Below are positions 52,388 through 62,862 of a stretch of 64,000 nt of DNA, piece after piece. This DNA is from Lunatimonas lonarensis (GTDB lineage: Bacteria > Bacteroidota > Bacteroidia > Cytophagales > Cyclobacteriaceae). How positions within the stretch are numbered: position 1 is the stretch's first letter; each line of letters begins with the position of its first letter. The DNA is taken from contig NZ_AQHR01000096.1 of NCBI RefSeq assembly GCF_000390185.1, positions 1-64,000 of the forward strand, written 5' to 3'. Under the pieces are notes generated by a model, which was given only the letters and a program-made list of their open reading frames with translations, was not told the origin of the DNA and ran no database searches. The position numbers and the translations under genes were made by a program.

Positions 52388-53248
52388 GTGACGCCACAGG
52401 AACTTTTGAGGATAATAAATAGAGGAAATACCCTTGACGACGGAGATTTGGCCAAAGCACGGCAACTGGCAGATGAATTTCCATATTTTTCAATTCCGCA
52501 AATAGTGGCAGCAAAAGCGGCTGCACGGACAGAAAACGAAAATGCCCCCTTCTATATTTCGCAGGCGGCTATCCGGGTGCCAAACCGAAGCCGACTAAAG
52601 AAGCTGATTTACGAGGAATGGACATTCATCCCTGTACCTACATTTACCCCGGAACGCATTCCATCGGATGAACCGTTACCCACACCGATGGAGCAAACGG
52701 AGGTACCGGAGGATTTGGTTGCTGACCCATCGACGTTGAAAGAGGAATCCATCGAGCCAACCCAACCTGATGAGTCGCCTTCGGCAGGACCAGTGGCAAA
52801 CAGAATGGACATCTTAAAGCAACTGGAAGAAAACCTCTCAAAGCTCCAAAAAAACGGATTGGAAAACCCTTCGGAACCAAAAAGTTCACAGCCTGCCAAC
52901 CAAACCCAGTCTACAGATGAACTGATTGAATCTATCAAAAAACGGGAAAAGAAAGAAATATCCAACGACAAAGGGCGGGAGCAAATAGAGATAATAAGTC
53001 AATTTGCGAATAAATCGATCAGGTTAAGCCCCTTGGACAACCCAATGGAACCACCGGTGGATGTGGAGGATCTTTCGGTAAAAAGTACCCAAATCAACGA
53101 TTCTATGATCTCCGAGGGTTTTGCCAAAATCTTGGTAAAGCAGAAAAAACTCCAAGAGGCCATCGAAATTTATGGAAAGTTGCAGTTGAAATATCCAGAT
53201 AAAAAAGCTTACTTTGCGGATTGTATTAAAAAACTGGAAAAAAAATAA
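52388..53248 (+). CDS. Hypothetical TPR-like cytoplasmic protein (286 aa)
   Basis: A helical N-terminus (residues 1-75) of the type LADEFPYFSIPQIVAAKAAAR, a long low-complexity Pro/Glu/Ser-rich linker (about 80-180), and a C-terminal pair of helices (about 240-285, AEIYGKLQLKYPDKKAYF-like) that resembles a TPR unit. The start codon is GTG. Function not known. It is a fixed neighbour of lptE and secG in the Bacteroidota gene order, 9 bp upstream of secG, which suggests a role tied to envelope biogenesis or to protein export, not proven. Confidence 0.75.
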   Translation: MTPQELLRIINRGNTLDDGDLAKARQLADEFPYFSIPQIVAAKAAARTENENAPFYISQAAIRVPNRSRLKKLIYEEWTFIPVPTFTPERIPSDEPLPTPMEQTEVPEDLVADPSTLKEESIEPTQPDESPSAGPVANRMDILKQLEENLSKLQKNGLENPSEPKSSQPANQTQSTDELIESIKKREKKEISNDKGREQIEIISQFANKSIRLSPLDNPMEPPVDVEDLSVKSTQINDSMISEGFAKILVKQKKLQEAIEIYGKLQLKYPDKKAYFADCIKKLEKK

Positions 53249-53256
53249 CTGTCAGC

Positions 53257-53619
53257 ATGTTCACGATTCTTATCGGTATTATTATCGTATTAGCAGTTCT
53301 ATTGGTTTTGGTTATCCTGGGACAAAACTCTAAGGGAGGGGTCGGTGCCGCTTTCGGTGGAGGTGCATCCCAAATAATGGGCGTCACCAAAACCGGAAAC
53401 ATCCTCGAAAAGACGACTTGGATACTGGCCATTTGCATACTTGTTTTGTCGTTGGCTTCTTCGGCCTTCCATGGTGGGGGGACCTCTTCCTCTGTTGTTT
53501 CGCCAAATATTGAGAATGCCAGAAAGCAAATTCTCACTCCCAGCTTTGACGACAACTCGCTGTTGCCCAGCCCATCCGATGAAGCTCCGATTATTGAAGA
53601 GACGCCGGACAGTGAGTAA
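53257..53619 (+). CDS. secG: Protein translocase subunit SecG
   Basis: Two membrane helices (about 2-22 and 52-72) joined by a loop with the SecG signature LGQNSKGGVGAAFGGG, followed by a disordered acidic tail of about 45 residues. SecG aids SecYEG-driven protein export. It ends the miaB operon; a strong terminator is 28 bp downstream. The tail is longer than in E. coli SecG, as usual in Bacteroidota. Confidence 0.95.
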   Translation: MFTILIGIIIVLAVLLVLVILGQNSKGGVGAAFGGGASQIMGVTKTGNILEKTTWILAICILVLSLASSAFHGGGTSSSVVSPNIENARKQILTPSFDDNSLLPSPSDEAPIIEETPDSE

Positions 53620-53646
53620 AAGCGATTGGTTAGTGATAAACCATTT

Positions 53647-53684
53647 ACTCCCTAAAGTTTCAAAAACTTTAGGGAGTTTTTTTT
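53647..53684 (+). terminator. Terminator after secG
   Basis: ACTCCCTAAAGTTT-caaa-AACTTTAGGGAGT hairpin, about 13-bp arms, followed by T8. Confidence 0.92.
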
Positions 53685-53796
53685 GAGTGATAATGAAGCA
53701 GCCTACAAAGACGTTATAACCTTATGCCTCCCCTCTAAACAGTTTCCCGCCAAGAAAATCCCTGATCGAGACTGTACACATAAAACACATCACTTG

Positions 53797-53826
53797 TTGA
53801 CAAGAACATAATTATTAGTACCTTTA
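53797..53826 (+). promoter_or_regulatory. Bacteroidetes-type promoter of the hydroxylase gene
   Basis: TTG (53797-53799), 19 bp, then TACCTTTA (53819-53826), one mismatch from TAnnTTTG. Start expected near 53833, 32 bases before the ATG. Confidence 0.65.
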
Positions 53827-53864
53827 GGAATATCGAATCAACTAACATCAACCTTTATTACCTT

Positions 53865-54824
53865 ATGTTTGAAAATCACTTAACCATGCAGGACCTAGGC
53901 GCAGAGAATTGGCCCAATATAATCCTGTGGGCCGCTCCTGTTATGTTCCTGCTCGTATTTGCCGAATGGGGACTTAGTTTGTACAAAAATCGGGACTCCT
54001 ACGATGGCAAAGATTTTATGGCCGCAGCTACCATAGGCCTTGTAAATGTGGGCATCAGTGCTCTGATCAAAGTTTTCACCTTCGGTATAGCCCTTTTTTG
54101 CTGGAACATCAGCCCATTCAAGATAGAAGCGACCTGGTGGTCATTTATTCTGTGCTTCTTTGCCGTGGATTTGGCCAGGTACTGGGCGCACCGAATATCC
54201 CATGAGCAGCGTTTTTGGTGGGCTACCCACATTACCCACCACAACTCAAAGAAGTACAACTTCTCCGTATCGTTTCGCTTGGGGTGGACGCAGCACATCA
54301 AAATCATATTTTTTGTCCCCGTAATGCTGATGGGGTTTGATCCATTTGTGTTCTTCATTTGCCATCAAATTGCTGTTTTATATCAGTTTTGGATTCATAC
54401 AGAATACATCGAAAAATTACCGGCACCCATTGAGTTTTTCTTCACTACTCCGTCGCACCACCGGGTGCACCACGCTAGTGACGCGCATTACCTTGACAAA
54501 AATTACGGATCTACATTTATTATCTGGGACAGGATGTTTGGCACATTTATGCCTGAGAAGGAACGCCCAACGTACGGTATCACCAAAAACGTTGACTCCT
54601 ACAACCCCGTTTACCTGGTTTTCCACGAATGGATTGATATTTTCAAGGATTTGAAGAAGGCGGAAAGTTTTTCGGAGGGATATCAAATCCTGTTTTCCAA
54701 ACCAGGAGCTGAAATCATCAAAAACAAGGAAAAAGCCAAGCAAATGGAGCTGGAGCAGACAAAACTCAGCCCCTCTCCCGTTCTTACTAGAGAAGAAAAA
54801 TCACTTTTGAAAAAAGAAGACTGA
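53865..54824 (+). CDS. Sterol desaturase / fatty acid hydroxylase-family membrane protein (319 aa)
   Basis: Four or so membrane helices (residues 20-40, 58-78, 92-108, 145-172) surround a di-iron site with H109-x3-H113, H122-x2-H125-H126 and H198-H199-x2-H202-H203, all histidines present. Such enzymes hydroxylate or desaturate sterols, carotenoids, or membrane lipids using O2. Substrate here is unknown; Bacteroidota often hydroxylate sphingolipids, carotenoids or lipid A. A C-terminal charged tail (about 275-319) is an addition. It is transcribed alone from its own promoter between secG and groES. Confidence 0.88.
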   Translation: MFENHLTMQDLGAENWPNIILWAAPVMFLLVFAEWGLSLYKNRDSYDGKDFMAAATIGLVNVGISALIKVFTFGIALFCWNISPFKIEATWWSFILCFFAVDLARYWAHRISHEQRFWWATHITHHNSKKYNFSVSFRLGWTQHIKIIFFVPVMLMGFDPFVFFICHQIAVLYQFWIHTEYIEKLPAPIEFFFTTPSHHRVHHASDAHYLDKNYGSTFIIWDRMFGTFMPEKERPTYGITKNVDSYNPVYLVFHEWIDIFKDLKKAESFSEGYQILFSKPGAEIIKNKEKAKQMELEQTKLSPSPVLTREEKSLLKKED

Positions 54825-54855
54825 TTTCAATACGTCGAGTCGGAAATACTTTGAA

Positions 54856-54890
54856 TCAATGCCTAAACGGCAGCCGTTTAGGCATTGATT
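54856..54890. terminator. Bidirectional terminator between convergent genes
   Basis: TCAATGCCTAAACGGC / GCCGTTTAGGCATTGA, nearly perfect 15-bp arms. The stop codon of the minus-strand gene (54878-54880) lies inside the hairpin. The flanking T/A richness is modest on the plus strand. Confidence 0.75.
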
Positions 54891-55588
54891 GTTTTAAGGA
54901 GTAAGCGTTTACTGATGGGGATAAAACTCTCCTCAAAGGGAACTTGGTTTTCGGAGTGAATCCTCCACGCTGAGGGATTCGGGAGATCGGAGTACCGCTT
55001 GGCCAAGTCAAGTTTGATCCGCTGAAATGTATTGACCAACGATTGCCTTATTTTCTCTACAAATTGCATGGCAATGCCGCGTAACACATCTCCGCTGTGA
55101 TGGAAGATGCTGACGGTATATCTGTAAATAAAGATATCCCTGCATTTTTCAAAGGTAAGAAGGGCATAGCCTTCCCGCTGATAGATGGGTGTAATACCTA
55201 CCGGCTCTATGGCTATTCCTCTTTCGATAATTTCATAGATCGCCTTCCCCTCTTCGATTTGATGTTTAATTTGCGGAATGGCGTACTCCACAATGGATTG
55301 CAGTTCCGTAACCCAATCTTCATCCTGTACCTTCTCCTTGTAGGATAGGCTTAGATTCTCCATCGATATTCCATCCAGCCTTTTCGGAAACGACGACTTG
55401 AGCATGGATTTACCCGACTCAAACGCCTTTAGTTTTTCATAGTGATAAATCAGATCAGCCAGGGGAGGATAAAGCTTCACCTCTTTAAACTGATCATCCA
55501 CATGCTTTAAGTAGGCAAGCAATAGGTATTTTTTGTACTCGAAGTCCATCCATCCTTCGGACAGCCAATTTTCAGACAACTTATTCAT
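54878..55588 (-). CDS. Hypothetical soluble protein (236 aa)
   Basis: A mixed helical protein with no signal peptide, no membrane helix and no motif that I recognise. The N-terminal third contains the phrases SEGWMDFEYKKYLLLAYL and LYPPLADLIYHYEKLK; the C-terminus is charged. It is transcribed away from groES, separated by a 232-bp region that carries the groES control elements, so the two may share regulation. Length and composition look real. Confidence 0.65.
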   Translation of the reverse strand: MNKLSENWLSEGWMDFEYKKYLLLAYLKHVDDQFKEVKLYPPLADLIYHYEKLKAFESGKSMLKSSFPKRLDGISMENLSLSYKEKVQDEDWVTELQSIVEYAIPQIKHQIEEGKAIYEIIERGIAIEPVGITPIYQREGYALLTFEKCRDIFIYRYTVSIFHHSGDVLRGIAMQFVEKIRQSLVNTFQRIKLDLAKRYSDLPNPSAWRIHSENQVPFEESFIPISKRLLLKTINA

Positions 55589-55661
55589 AGGTTACAAAAC
55601 GTAATTCTCGAATCAAAATTTAAGAAAAACTGTCAAACCGATCAACCCCTTGTAGAAAAAA

Positions 55662-55732
55662 TGTCATACCAATTCCCAACCGGGGCGGTCAGAACCTGAC
55701 ACATGCAGGGCTTGTGTAGGACTAAATGTCAG
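55662..55732. promoter_or_regulatory. Cluster of TGTCA/TGACA boxes upstream of groES
   Basis: TGTCA occurs at 55662 and 55727 and TGACA at 55697 (another TGTCA is at 55631), and GTCAG-aac-CTGAC (55688-55700) is a perfect dyad. All lie 20-125 bp upstream of the -24/-12 site at 55754, the usual position for activator sites of sigma-54 promoters. No CIRCE element (TTAGCACTC-N9-GAGTGCTAA) is present. Confidence 0.4.
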
Positions 55733-55752
55733 TATTTGGCTTTTTTGGCTGA

Positions 55753-55768
55753 TTGGCATTAAAAGTGC
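55753..55768 (+). promoter_or_regulatory. Sigma-54-like promoter of groESL
   Basis: TTGGCA (55753-55758), 7 bp, then TGC (55766-55768): GG and GC are 12 bp apart, as in the -24/-12 consensus TGGCAC-N5-TTGC. Start expected near 55780, 41 bases before groES. No good TAnnTTTG element competes. Confidence 0.5.
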
Positions 55769-55820
55769 TTAGTAGGGAATTGTAATTCGAGAACTTTAAC
55801 TTTATTAAATAGCTAAAAAA

Positions 55821-56099
55821 ATGTCAAAAGTGAACATTAAGCCTTTAGCAGACAGGGTTTTGGTAGAACCCGCTGCAGCCGAAGAAAAAACCGCTTCAGG
55901 TCTTTACATTCCTGATACTGCGAAAGAGAAACCGCAAAAAGGCACTATCGTAGCAGTGGGAAATGGTAAAAAAGACGAGCCCCTGACAGTTAAAGTAGGT
56001 GACACCGTGCTTTACGGCAAGTATTCAGGCACCGAGCTGAGTGTTGACGGCACTGATTACTTGATCATGAGGGAAGCAGATATCTTCGCTATCCTTTAA
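55821..56099 (+). CDS. groES: Co-chaperonin GroES
   Basis: 92 residues, the usual length for the heptameric lid of GroEL. Contains the conserved starting strand PLADRVLV, a mobile loop ([17 protein letters not shown]) and the roof loop [24 protein letters not shown]. It works with GroEL to refold proteins in the cytoplasm. The first gene of groESL, 42 bp upstream of groEL. Confidence 0.97.
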   Translation: MSKVNIKPLADRVLVEPAAAEEKTASGLYIPDTAKEKPQKGTIVAVGNGKKDEPLTVKVGDTVLYGKYSGTELSVDGTDYLIMREADIFAIL

Positions 56100-57773
<1,674 letters not shown>

Positions 57774-57800
57774 TCATCCGCATAAATTCTCATATTTCCG

Positions 57801-57833
57801 ACAGGGAGGTTTTTACACCTCCCTGTTTTTTTT
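57801..57833 (+). terminator. Terminator after groEL
   Basis: ACAGGGAGGT-tttt-ACACCTCCCTGT hairpin followed by eight T. Confidence 0.92.
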
Positions 57834-57940
57834 AACTTTGTTTTCATCTTCCTACGGATGAAGAAAAAAATCAAAACAATTTCATAGTTAAAACAGCTGA
57901 CATTCGGTAATTCGCTTAATTTACCCCCACATCCTAATCA

Positions 57941-58315
57941 ATGTATCCATTCGACCTGATTGTGTTAATAGACGATGATCCGATCAATAACCTGATAAAT
58001 AGGAGGCTGATAAACAAACTACAACTTTCCCCGAGAATTGAAGAGTTTTTGGAAGCTGAACAGGCGCTGGTTTTCCTTAAAACCGTGCCGTCCGTCCAAC
58101 ACCTTCTGATATTGGTAGACATAAACATGCCGGTAATGAATGGATGGGATTTTTTGAAAGAGTACGCAGGACACTGTTTAGAGAGAAACGATAGTGTGGT
58201 AATGCTTTCAAGTAGCATTGATTTTCAAGACCGTCAGCGTGCAAAGGAGTTTCCGGCTGTTAGTGGCTTTATAGAAAAACCCCTCACCTTTGAAAAATTG
58301 AAACCATTGATTTAA
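57941..58315 (+). CDS. Stand-alone response regulator receiver (124 aa)
   Basis: A single receiver domain with the acid pocket Asp11-Asp12-Asp13, phospho-acceptor Asp60 (VDINMP), the Ser switch in MLSSS and Lys in EKPLT. No DNA-binding or other output domain is attached, so it should act by protein contact, like CheY or Spo0F. No kinase gene is next to it; a hybrid kinase lies 49 kb away but nothing links the two. Promoter not recognised. Confidence 0.9.
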   Translation: MYPFDLIVLIDDDPINNLINRRLINKLQLSPRIEEFLEAEQALVFLKTVPSVQHLLILVDINMPVMNGWDFLKEYAGHCLERNDSVVMLSSSIDFQDRQRAKEFPAVSGFIEKPLTFEKLKPLI

Positions 58316-58326
58316 AGGTAAAGACG

Positions 58327-59733
58327 CTATTCCTCAAATCCTAAACCCGCAGCTACACGCACTTTTGAAACGGCTATTTTTTTGTCGGCATTGATCGAGT
58401 TTAGTACGACCAACGCATCAAACAAGGCTACTTCACGGGCATTTATCAAGAACAAAGAGCTTTCTCCCTGATCGAATCGTATCTTTTCCCCCTCAAGGAG
58501 CCTCTCCAACCCCTTGATGTTCTCATCAAACGTTGTTTGTTGCTGACCCAACACGAGAAAGGTGTTGTATTCCTTTTCCAATGTTGCCAAAAGCTTCTGT
58601 ACACTTAAATCCCGCTTGTACCGGGTCATGTTTATCTTTGCTTTGGTAACTCCCAAGGATCCCCTTTCCCGACGCAAAAGCAAGGGAGTACTTATGGTGA
58701 TTCCCCATTTGTAGTCATTTTGGAAAAATGCACCGGTTTCGATGGGAGTAACCGACTCTGAGAGAAAATTGTAATTCAACTTAACGATCGGCTTCAATTG
58801 CTCCACTTTCCACCTTCTGTCCACATCCAGGAATTCCAAGTCATAGTCGAGCAGCCTGATCTCCGGGTGACTGGGTAGAACTTCCCGGTACTCCGTGATA
58901 TCGACTAAGTCCACCGGACCTTCTGTAAGTCCTACGGGAACAGTACCCTCATTTAAAAAAATGGGGGTTTCATCTTCGTCCCACAAAAAAACGTTCAGCT
59001 CTTGGGTTTTGGCAAAAAACACGTTTTCGGCATTTTGCAGCCTAATCATCCGGTTCAACACCTGCGTATAGGCCTCTACTGTGTCGATAGCAGGTAGATC
59101 CCCGAATTCAAAACTCGATTTTATAGCTTCAAACCGTATCTCCGCCAAGCTAACCCCTTCCTGAAACACCTCCAGATTAGCATAGGCCTTCGCCCAGTCC
59201 CAATAGGCGAACGTGGCATCCAGATATAGGCTATTCAACAGGAATTTACGCTCTTCATCGGTCGCGTTGGCAAAGATCTGTGCCTGACGCAACGCTGCTC
59301 TTCTGCGGTCGATAAACAAGCCTTCTCCCAAGTTAATGGATGCTCCCGCAGCTAATAGACCCACCTGGGGGACCGTATTCTCTCGGTTCAGGTAAACACC
59401 TGCATTTTGCTCAAAGGTACCTTTGAATTCCACCCCAGCCATGGTCGGAACCACAATTCCGGCCTCGCGCTTATTGTAGTACTGTGTATTGTTATAGTTT
59501 TTTTCGTTTTGGTCACCGTATAGGATTGGATCAAAGCCACCCCTCGCCATCCTTAGTTCCTGCCGACCTAGCTCGATCGTCAGATCCCCCTGTTTGGCAA
59601 TGGGATGAAATTCCCGCACCCAAGTCAAAAAATCTGAGTAGGTAAGGATCTCCTGCCCATATGACCAGGTGGTATTGGCAAGTAACAAAAACATCAAAAA
59701 TAACCCTCCTTTGTAACCTAGGCGTTGTTGCAT
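58327..59733 (-). CDS. TolC-family outer-membrane protein (468 aa)
   Basis: Signal peptide with cleavage near WSYGQ, then long helical repeats of a TolC channel (first repeat about 25-240, second about 245-450). The ATG at 59733 is preferred to a GTG eight codons upstream. It is the last gene of tetR-ABC-hlyD-tolC, which makes it the outer-membrane exit of a type I export machine. Confidence 0.9.
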   Translation of the reverse strand: MQQRLGYKGGLFLMFLLLANTTWSYGQEILTYSDFLTWVREFHPIAKQGDLTIELGRQELRMARGGFDPILYGDQNEKNYNNTQYYNKREAGIVVPTMAGVEFKGTFEQNAGVYLNRENTVPQVGLLAAGASINLGEGLFIDRRRAALRQAQIFANATDEERKFLLNSLYLDATFAYWDWAKAYANLEVFQEGVSLAEIRFEAIKSSFEFGDLPAIDTVEAYTQVLNRMIRLQNAENVFFAKTQELNVFLWDEDETPIFLNEGTVPVGLTEGPVDLVDITEYREVLPSHPEIRLLDYDLEFLDVDRRWKVEQLKPIVKLNYNFLSESVTPIETGAFFQNDYKWGITISTPLLLRRERGSLGVTKAKINMTRYKRDLSVQKLLATLEKEYNTFLVLGQQQTTFDENIKGLERLLEGEKIRFDQGESSLFLINAREVALFDALVVLNSINADKKIAVSKVRVAAGLGFEE

Positions 59734-59792
59734 TGGTAAATCGGATTGTGTCAGCACCTTTTTCGTTAATTTATAGTATCTACAATCAAGCG

Positions 59793-61145
59793 TTACTTTT
59801 TGCCCTTCGTTTCCCTCGTATCCTTGAGTGTATAAAAATCAGCCGGGAAACCGTTCATCTGTCGCCAGATCTCATACCAGACAGGAACGTCATTCAGTAG
59901 GGCAATGCCATCTGCACCGGATCCCAACCTGAGCGCATCTGGCCATGGTTCCTCATCTGGATCCGGCACCACTAGAATCCGGTACATGTTGTTTGCGCTG
60001 GTAAAGTTATCGATGGCATAGACTTTGCCTCCGAATGTACCATTTGACAACTGTGGCCATCCGGAAAACACGATCGCCGGCCATCCGTCAAAGATGAACC
60101 GTATCTTATTTCCCAGTCTTACCAAGGGCAAATCTATCGGTGCCACATATAATTCTACCGCCAGGGAATAGTCTTTTGGCATAATACTTACGATCTCCGC
60201 ACCTTCTTTGATGGTCTCTCCCAAGCCTACTTGGATTGCCTGGGTGACATATCCCGACTGAGGGGCCAAGACGTAATACATGCCCGACCGTACCGTATAA
60301 TTGGACAACTGATTCTCAAGCTTGGTTACCGTAGCCTCGGCGTCGTACTGGTCAGACAACGCCGCATACCGTTCCGCATTCGCTTTGGCAAGCTTGTCCC
60401 TAAAATCGTTGTCGATAGCATTTAGCTCGATTTGTGCAGATATGAGCCCATTCTTACTGCTTAACAACTTGTTTTCGGCACTGATTTTTTTGGCAAGCGC
60501 TTCTTGGAAACGGATCTTGCGTTGCTCTAGTTCGGTCAGGGACTTCAAGCCCTCCTCAAAAAGCTTTTCCATACGTTCTAACTGAACAGTGGCTACCGAG
60601 AGGTTCAACCTTTCTGCCTCAAGAACAACGCTGTCCGAATCCACACTCAACTGAGCCTGCTCTAATCGGTTTTCTGCTTGCTCCTTCCGTAATCGGTTGT
60701 TTTCCGTAAGTGCGCTGATCTGATTTTCCTGGGCTTTCACCTTTTCTTCGTAGGATCTTACCGCCAATGCTTTTGCATCTACCTGTCGCTGCGTACGCAT
60801 CAGTAGCTCAGGATCCATGTATTCATCCTTGATTTCGGAGATAAATAAGATGGTATCGCCTTTGTTGACATAATCCCCCTCCTGTACAAACCATCGCTCG
60901 ATCCTTCCAGGAATAATGGAATGGACGGTTTGCGGTCTGTGTTCAGGCTTCAATGCCGTGACCATACCCCGTGAACGGAAATTCTGGGTCCATGGCAAAA
61001 ACAGCACAACGAAAGCAACCAATAGAGAATACAAGAGAATCCTTACCCTCTTTTTGCTCTCGTCATGGGGAATGGTTTTCCTGTAGCTCTCAAATTTATA
61101 AGGATCTATTCGATCTTTTACCGAATTATTTGAAATGTTAAGCAT
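59793..61145 (-). CDS. HlyD-family membrane fusion protein (450 aa)
   Basis: A single membrane helix (about 33-53, LLYSLLVAFVVLFLPW) follows a basic cytoplasmic tail; a long coiled-coil hairpin (about 120-290) sits between lipoyl-like strands (VHSIIPGRIERWFVQEGD and APQSGYVTQAIQVG) with a C-terminal beta domain. It spans the periplasm between the ABC protein and the TolC partner. It begins 4 bp after the ABC stop. Confidence 0.92.
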   Translation of the reverse strand: MLNISNNSVKDRIDPYKFESYRKTIPHDESKKRVRILLYSLLVAFVVLFLPWTQNFRSRGMVTALKPEHRPQTVHSIIPGRIERWFVQEGDYVNKGDTILFISEIKDEYMDPELLMRTQRQVDAKALAVRSYEEKVKAQENQISALTENNRLRKEQAENRLEQAQLSVDSDSVVLEAERLNLSVATVQLERMEKLFEEGLKSLTELEQRKIRFQEALAKKISAENKLLSSKNGLISAQIELNAIDNDFRDKLAKANAERYAALSDQYDAEATVTKLENQLSNYTVRSGMYYVLAPQSGYVTQAIQVGLGETIKEGAEIVSIMPKDYSLAVELYVAPIDLPLVRLGNKIRFIFDGWPAIVFSGWPQLSNGTFGGKVYAIDNFTSANNMYRILVVPDPDEEPWPDALRLGSGADGIALLNDVPVWYEIWRQMNGFPADFYTLKDTRETKGKK

Positions 61146-61149
61146 GGTG

Positions 61150-62862
61150 TTAACGGTTATTTCCTTCTAAATAGGATTTATATTCTTCGTACGTCCCTCT
61201 AAATGAAATCTTACCCCTATCAAGCTCGACCACAGTATCCGCTCGACTTAAAGTATCCTCCTGATTGGACACCGCTACAAGTGTCCATGGCCCGCCAAAG
61301 ATGTAGTCCATCAATCTCTTGGCATCCTTCTTGTTAAGGTGACTAAACTCCTCCTCCAGTAGCATCAGCTTCGGCTCACAATAGATGCTCCTAGCCAACA
61401 CAATTTTACTGATAACGGCATGGCTTAACTGCTTACCCTCCGGCAATAACATGGTCTCCAAGTCATCTTTAAGTCCAAAAATATAATTGTCCAAACCTAC
61501 CAGTTTTATAATATCACGTAGCCGTTCCTCGTCACCTACCTCTTTGCCCACGGTTATGTTTTCACGGATGGTACCATAAAATATAGATTGATGGGATAAA
61601 CTGTCTCCGATCATTCCCCTCAACTTTTCAAGCGCAATGGTCTCCAGAGGGAGCTTGTTGATAATGATATTGCCGGTATACCCTTCCATCAGTCCAGCCA
61701 TTAGGTAGAGCAATGAACTCTTGCCAGAGCCACTCTTGCCGGTAACCACCACCTTCTCTCCTTCATGAATATCAAGGTCTATTTTATCCAATATCGCTAC
61801 ATCCATGGTACTTGGTTTGAAGGAAAGGTTACGCAACTCATAGGACAACCCATTCTTTGTTAGCTTCAGGGGTTTGTCGATGCCCTCCGATCGCTCCAGT
61901 TCCATATCCATGATCAATCCCATCTTCTGGGTAGCCGTTAGGGTATCGTAAACAGTCTCTAGACTAAGAATAAGCTTCTCTACTGAGCCAATGATCAAAA
62001 CGATGATGATCTCTGCAGCCACAAACTGGCCAATACTAATCTCATCGTTCATCAAAAGAATACTTCCCGCTACCAACAGGGACACGACAATCAGCACCTT
62101 GAAGGCAATCATGATCTTATATTGGAAGATCAAAACGGCAAAGTGACTGTTTCTATTCTCCACATATTTCTTCACGAGCTTATCGACCCGCAAAAATGGC
62201 AGGTCGGAAAATCCGGCCAACTTAAACGTACCCAGAGTTCGCCCTATTTCTTCAAGCCAATAGGCCACTTCATACTTGGCCGACGATTCCTTTAGACTCG
62301 TCTCCATCCCTTTTGGACTCGTGAACCGAAAAACTAGGTACAATAAAAGAACCAAAGTAACCGCAAAGATTATAAAGAACTGGTGATAAACGGCCAACAA
62401 AAGCAACCCAAAGAAAACCTGCAAGGTGGCCGTACTAAAATCAATCAGAAGCTTGGCAAGGCCTTTTTGAAGGTTTATGGTATCAAAAAACCGATTGACC
62501 AGTTCCGGGGCATACTTTCCCCTGAGCGCTTCCATCTTGATTCGTGGTAAACGATAGGAAAATTCCAACGCCGATTTACTGAAAATCCGCTGCTGCAACT
62601 TCTCCGTGAGGTAAAGCTGACTGATCTGCAAAAACCCCCCAAAGATAACCCCCAATGCAACGATCGCTACCAACAAGGTCCAAGACGTGGTCATCCTCCC
62701 CCCTAGGATGAAGTTTAGAATGGCCTGAATACCCAGCGGAAGGGATAGCGAGACGATACCGTTTAGTACCGCATAGAAATAAATGGCATAAACTTCTTTT
62801 TTCTCTTCTCTTAACAGATTAAAAAACCGGTTCAGAGGTGTTTGAAGGTAATCAGCTTTCAT
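61150..62862 (-). CDS. ABC transporter permease/ATP-binding protein with degenerate ATPase motifs (570 aa)
   Basis: Six membrane helices (residues 22-290) precede a nucleotide-binding domain (about 340-560). Walker A is intact (GKSGSGKS, 375-382; Lys381) and a Q-loop Gln425 is present. But the signature LSGGQ is LSHAV (479-483), Walker B DE is EE (Glu503-Glu504), and the H-loop His is Asn533 (VSNQED). No peptidase domain precedes the helices. It fits a type I exporter by operon context (tetR-ABC-hlyD-tolC) but may have a slow ATPase or be a subfamily with its own rules. Confidence 0.88.
   Translation of the reverse strand: MKADYLQTPLNRFFNLLREEKKEVYAIYFYAVLNGIVSLSLPLGIQAILNFILGGRMTTSWTLLVAIVALGVIFGGFLQISQLYLTEKLQQRIFSKSALEFSYRLPRIKMEALRGKYAPELVNRFFDTINLQKGLAKLLIDFSTATLQVFFGLLLLAVYHQFFIIFAVTLVLLLYLVFRFTSPKGMETSLKESSAKYEVAYWLEEIGRTLGTFKLAGFSDLPFLRVDKLVKKYVENRNSHFAVLIFQYKIMIAFKVLIVVSLLVAGSILLMNDEISIGQFVAAEIIIVLIIGSVEKLILSLETVYDTLTATQKMGLIMDMELERSEGIDKPLKLTKNGLSYELRNLSFKPSTMDVAILDKIDLDIHEGEKVVVTGKSGSGKSSLLYLMAGLMEGYTGNIIINKLPLETIALEKLRGMIGDSLSHQSIFYGTIRENITVGKEVGDEERLRDIIKLVGLDNYIFGLKDDLETMLLPEGKQLSHAVISKIVLARSIYCEPKLMLLEEEFSHLNKKDAKRLMDYIFGGPWTLVAVSNQEDTLSRADTVVELDRGKISFRGTYEEYKSYLEGNNR

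Noticed and set aside
55753-55820. Bacteroidetes -7 element in front of groES (TAACTTTA at 55797)
   Set aside because: No TTG box at 19-21 bp upstream and the start would leave almost no leader; the sigma-54-like site fits better.
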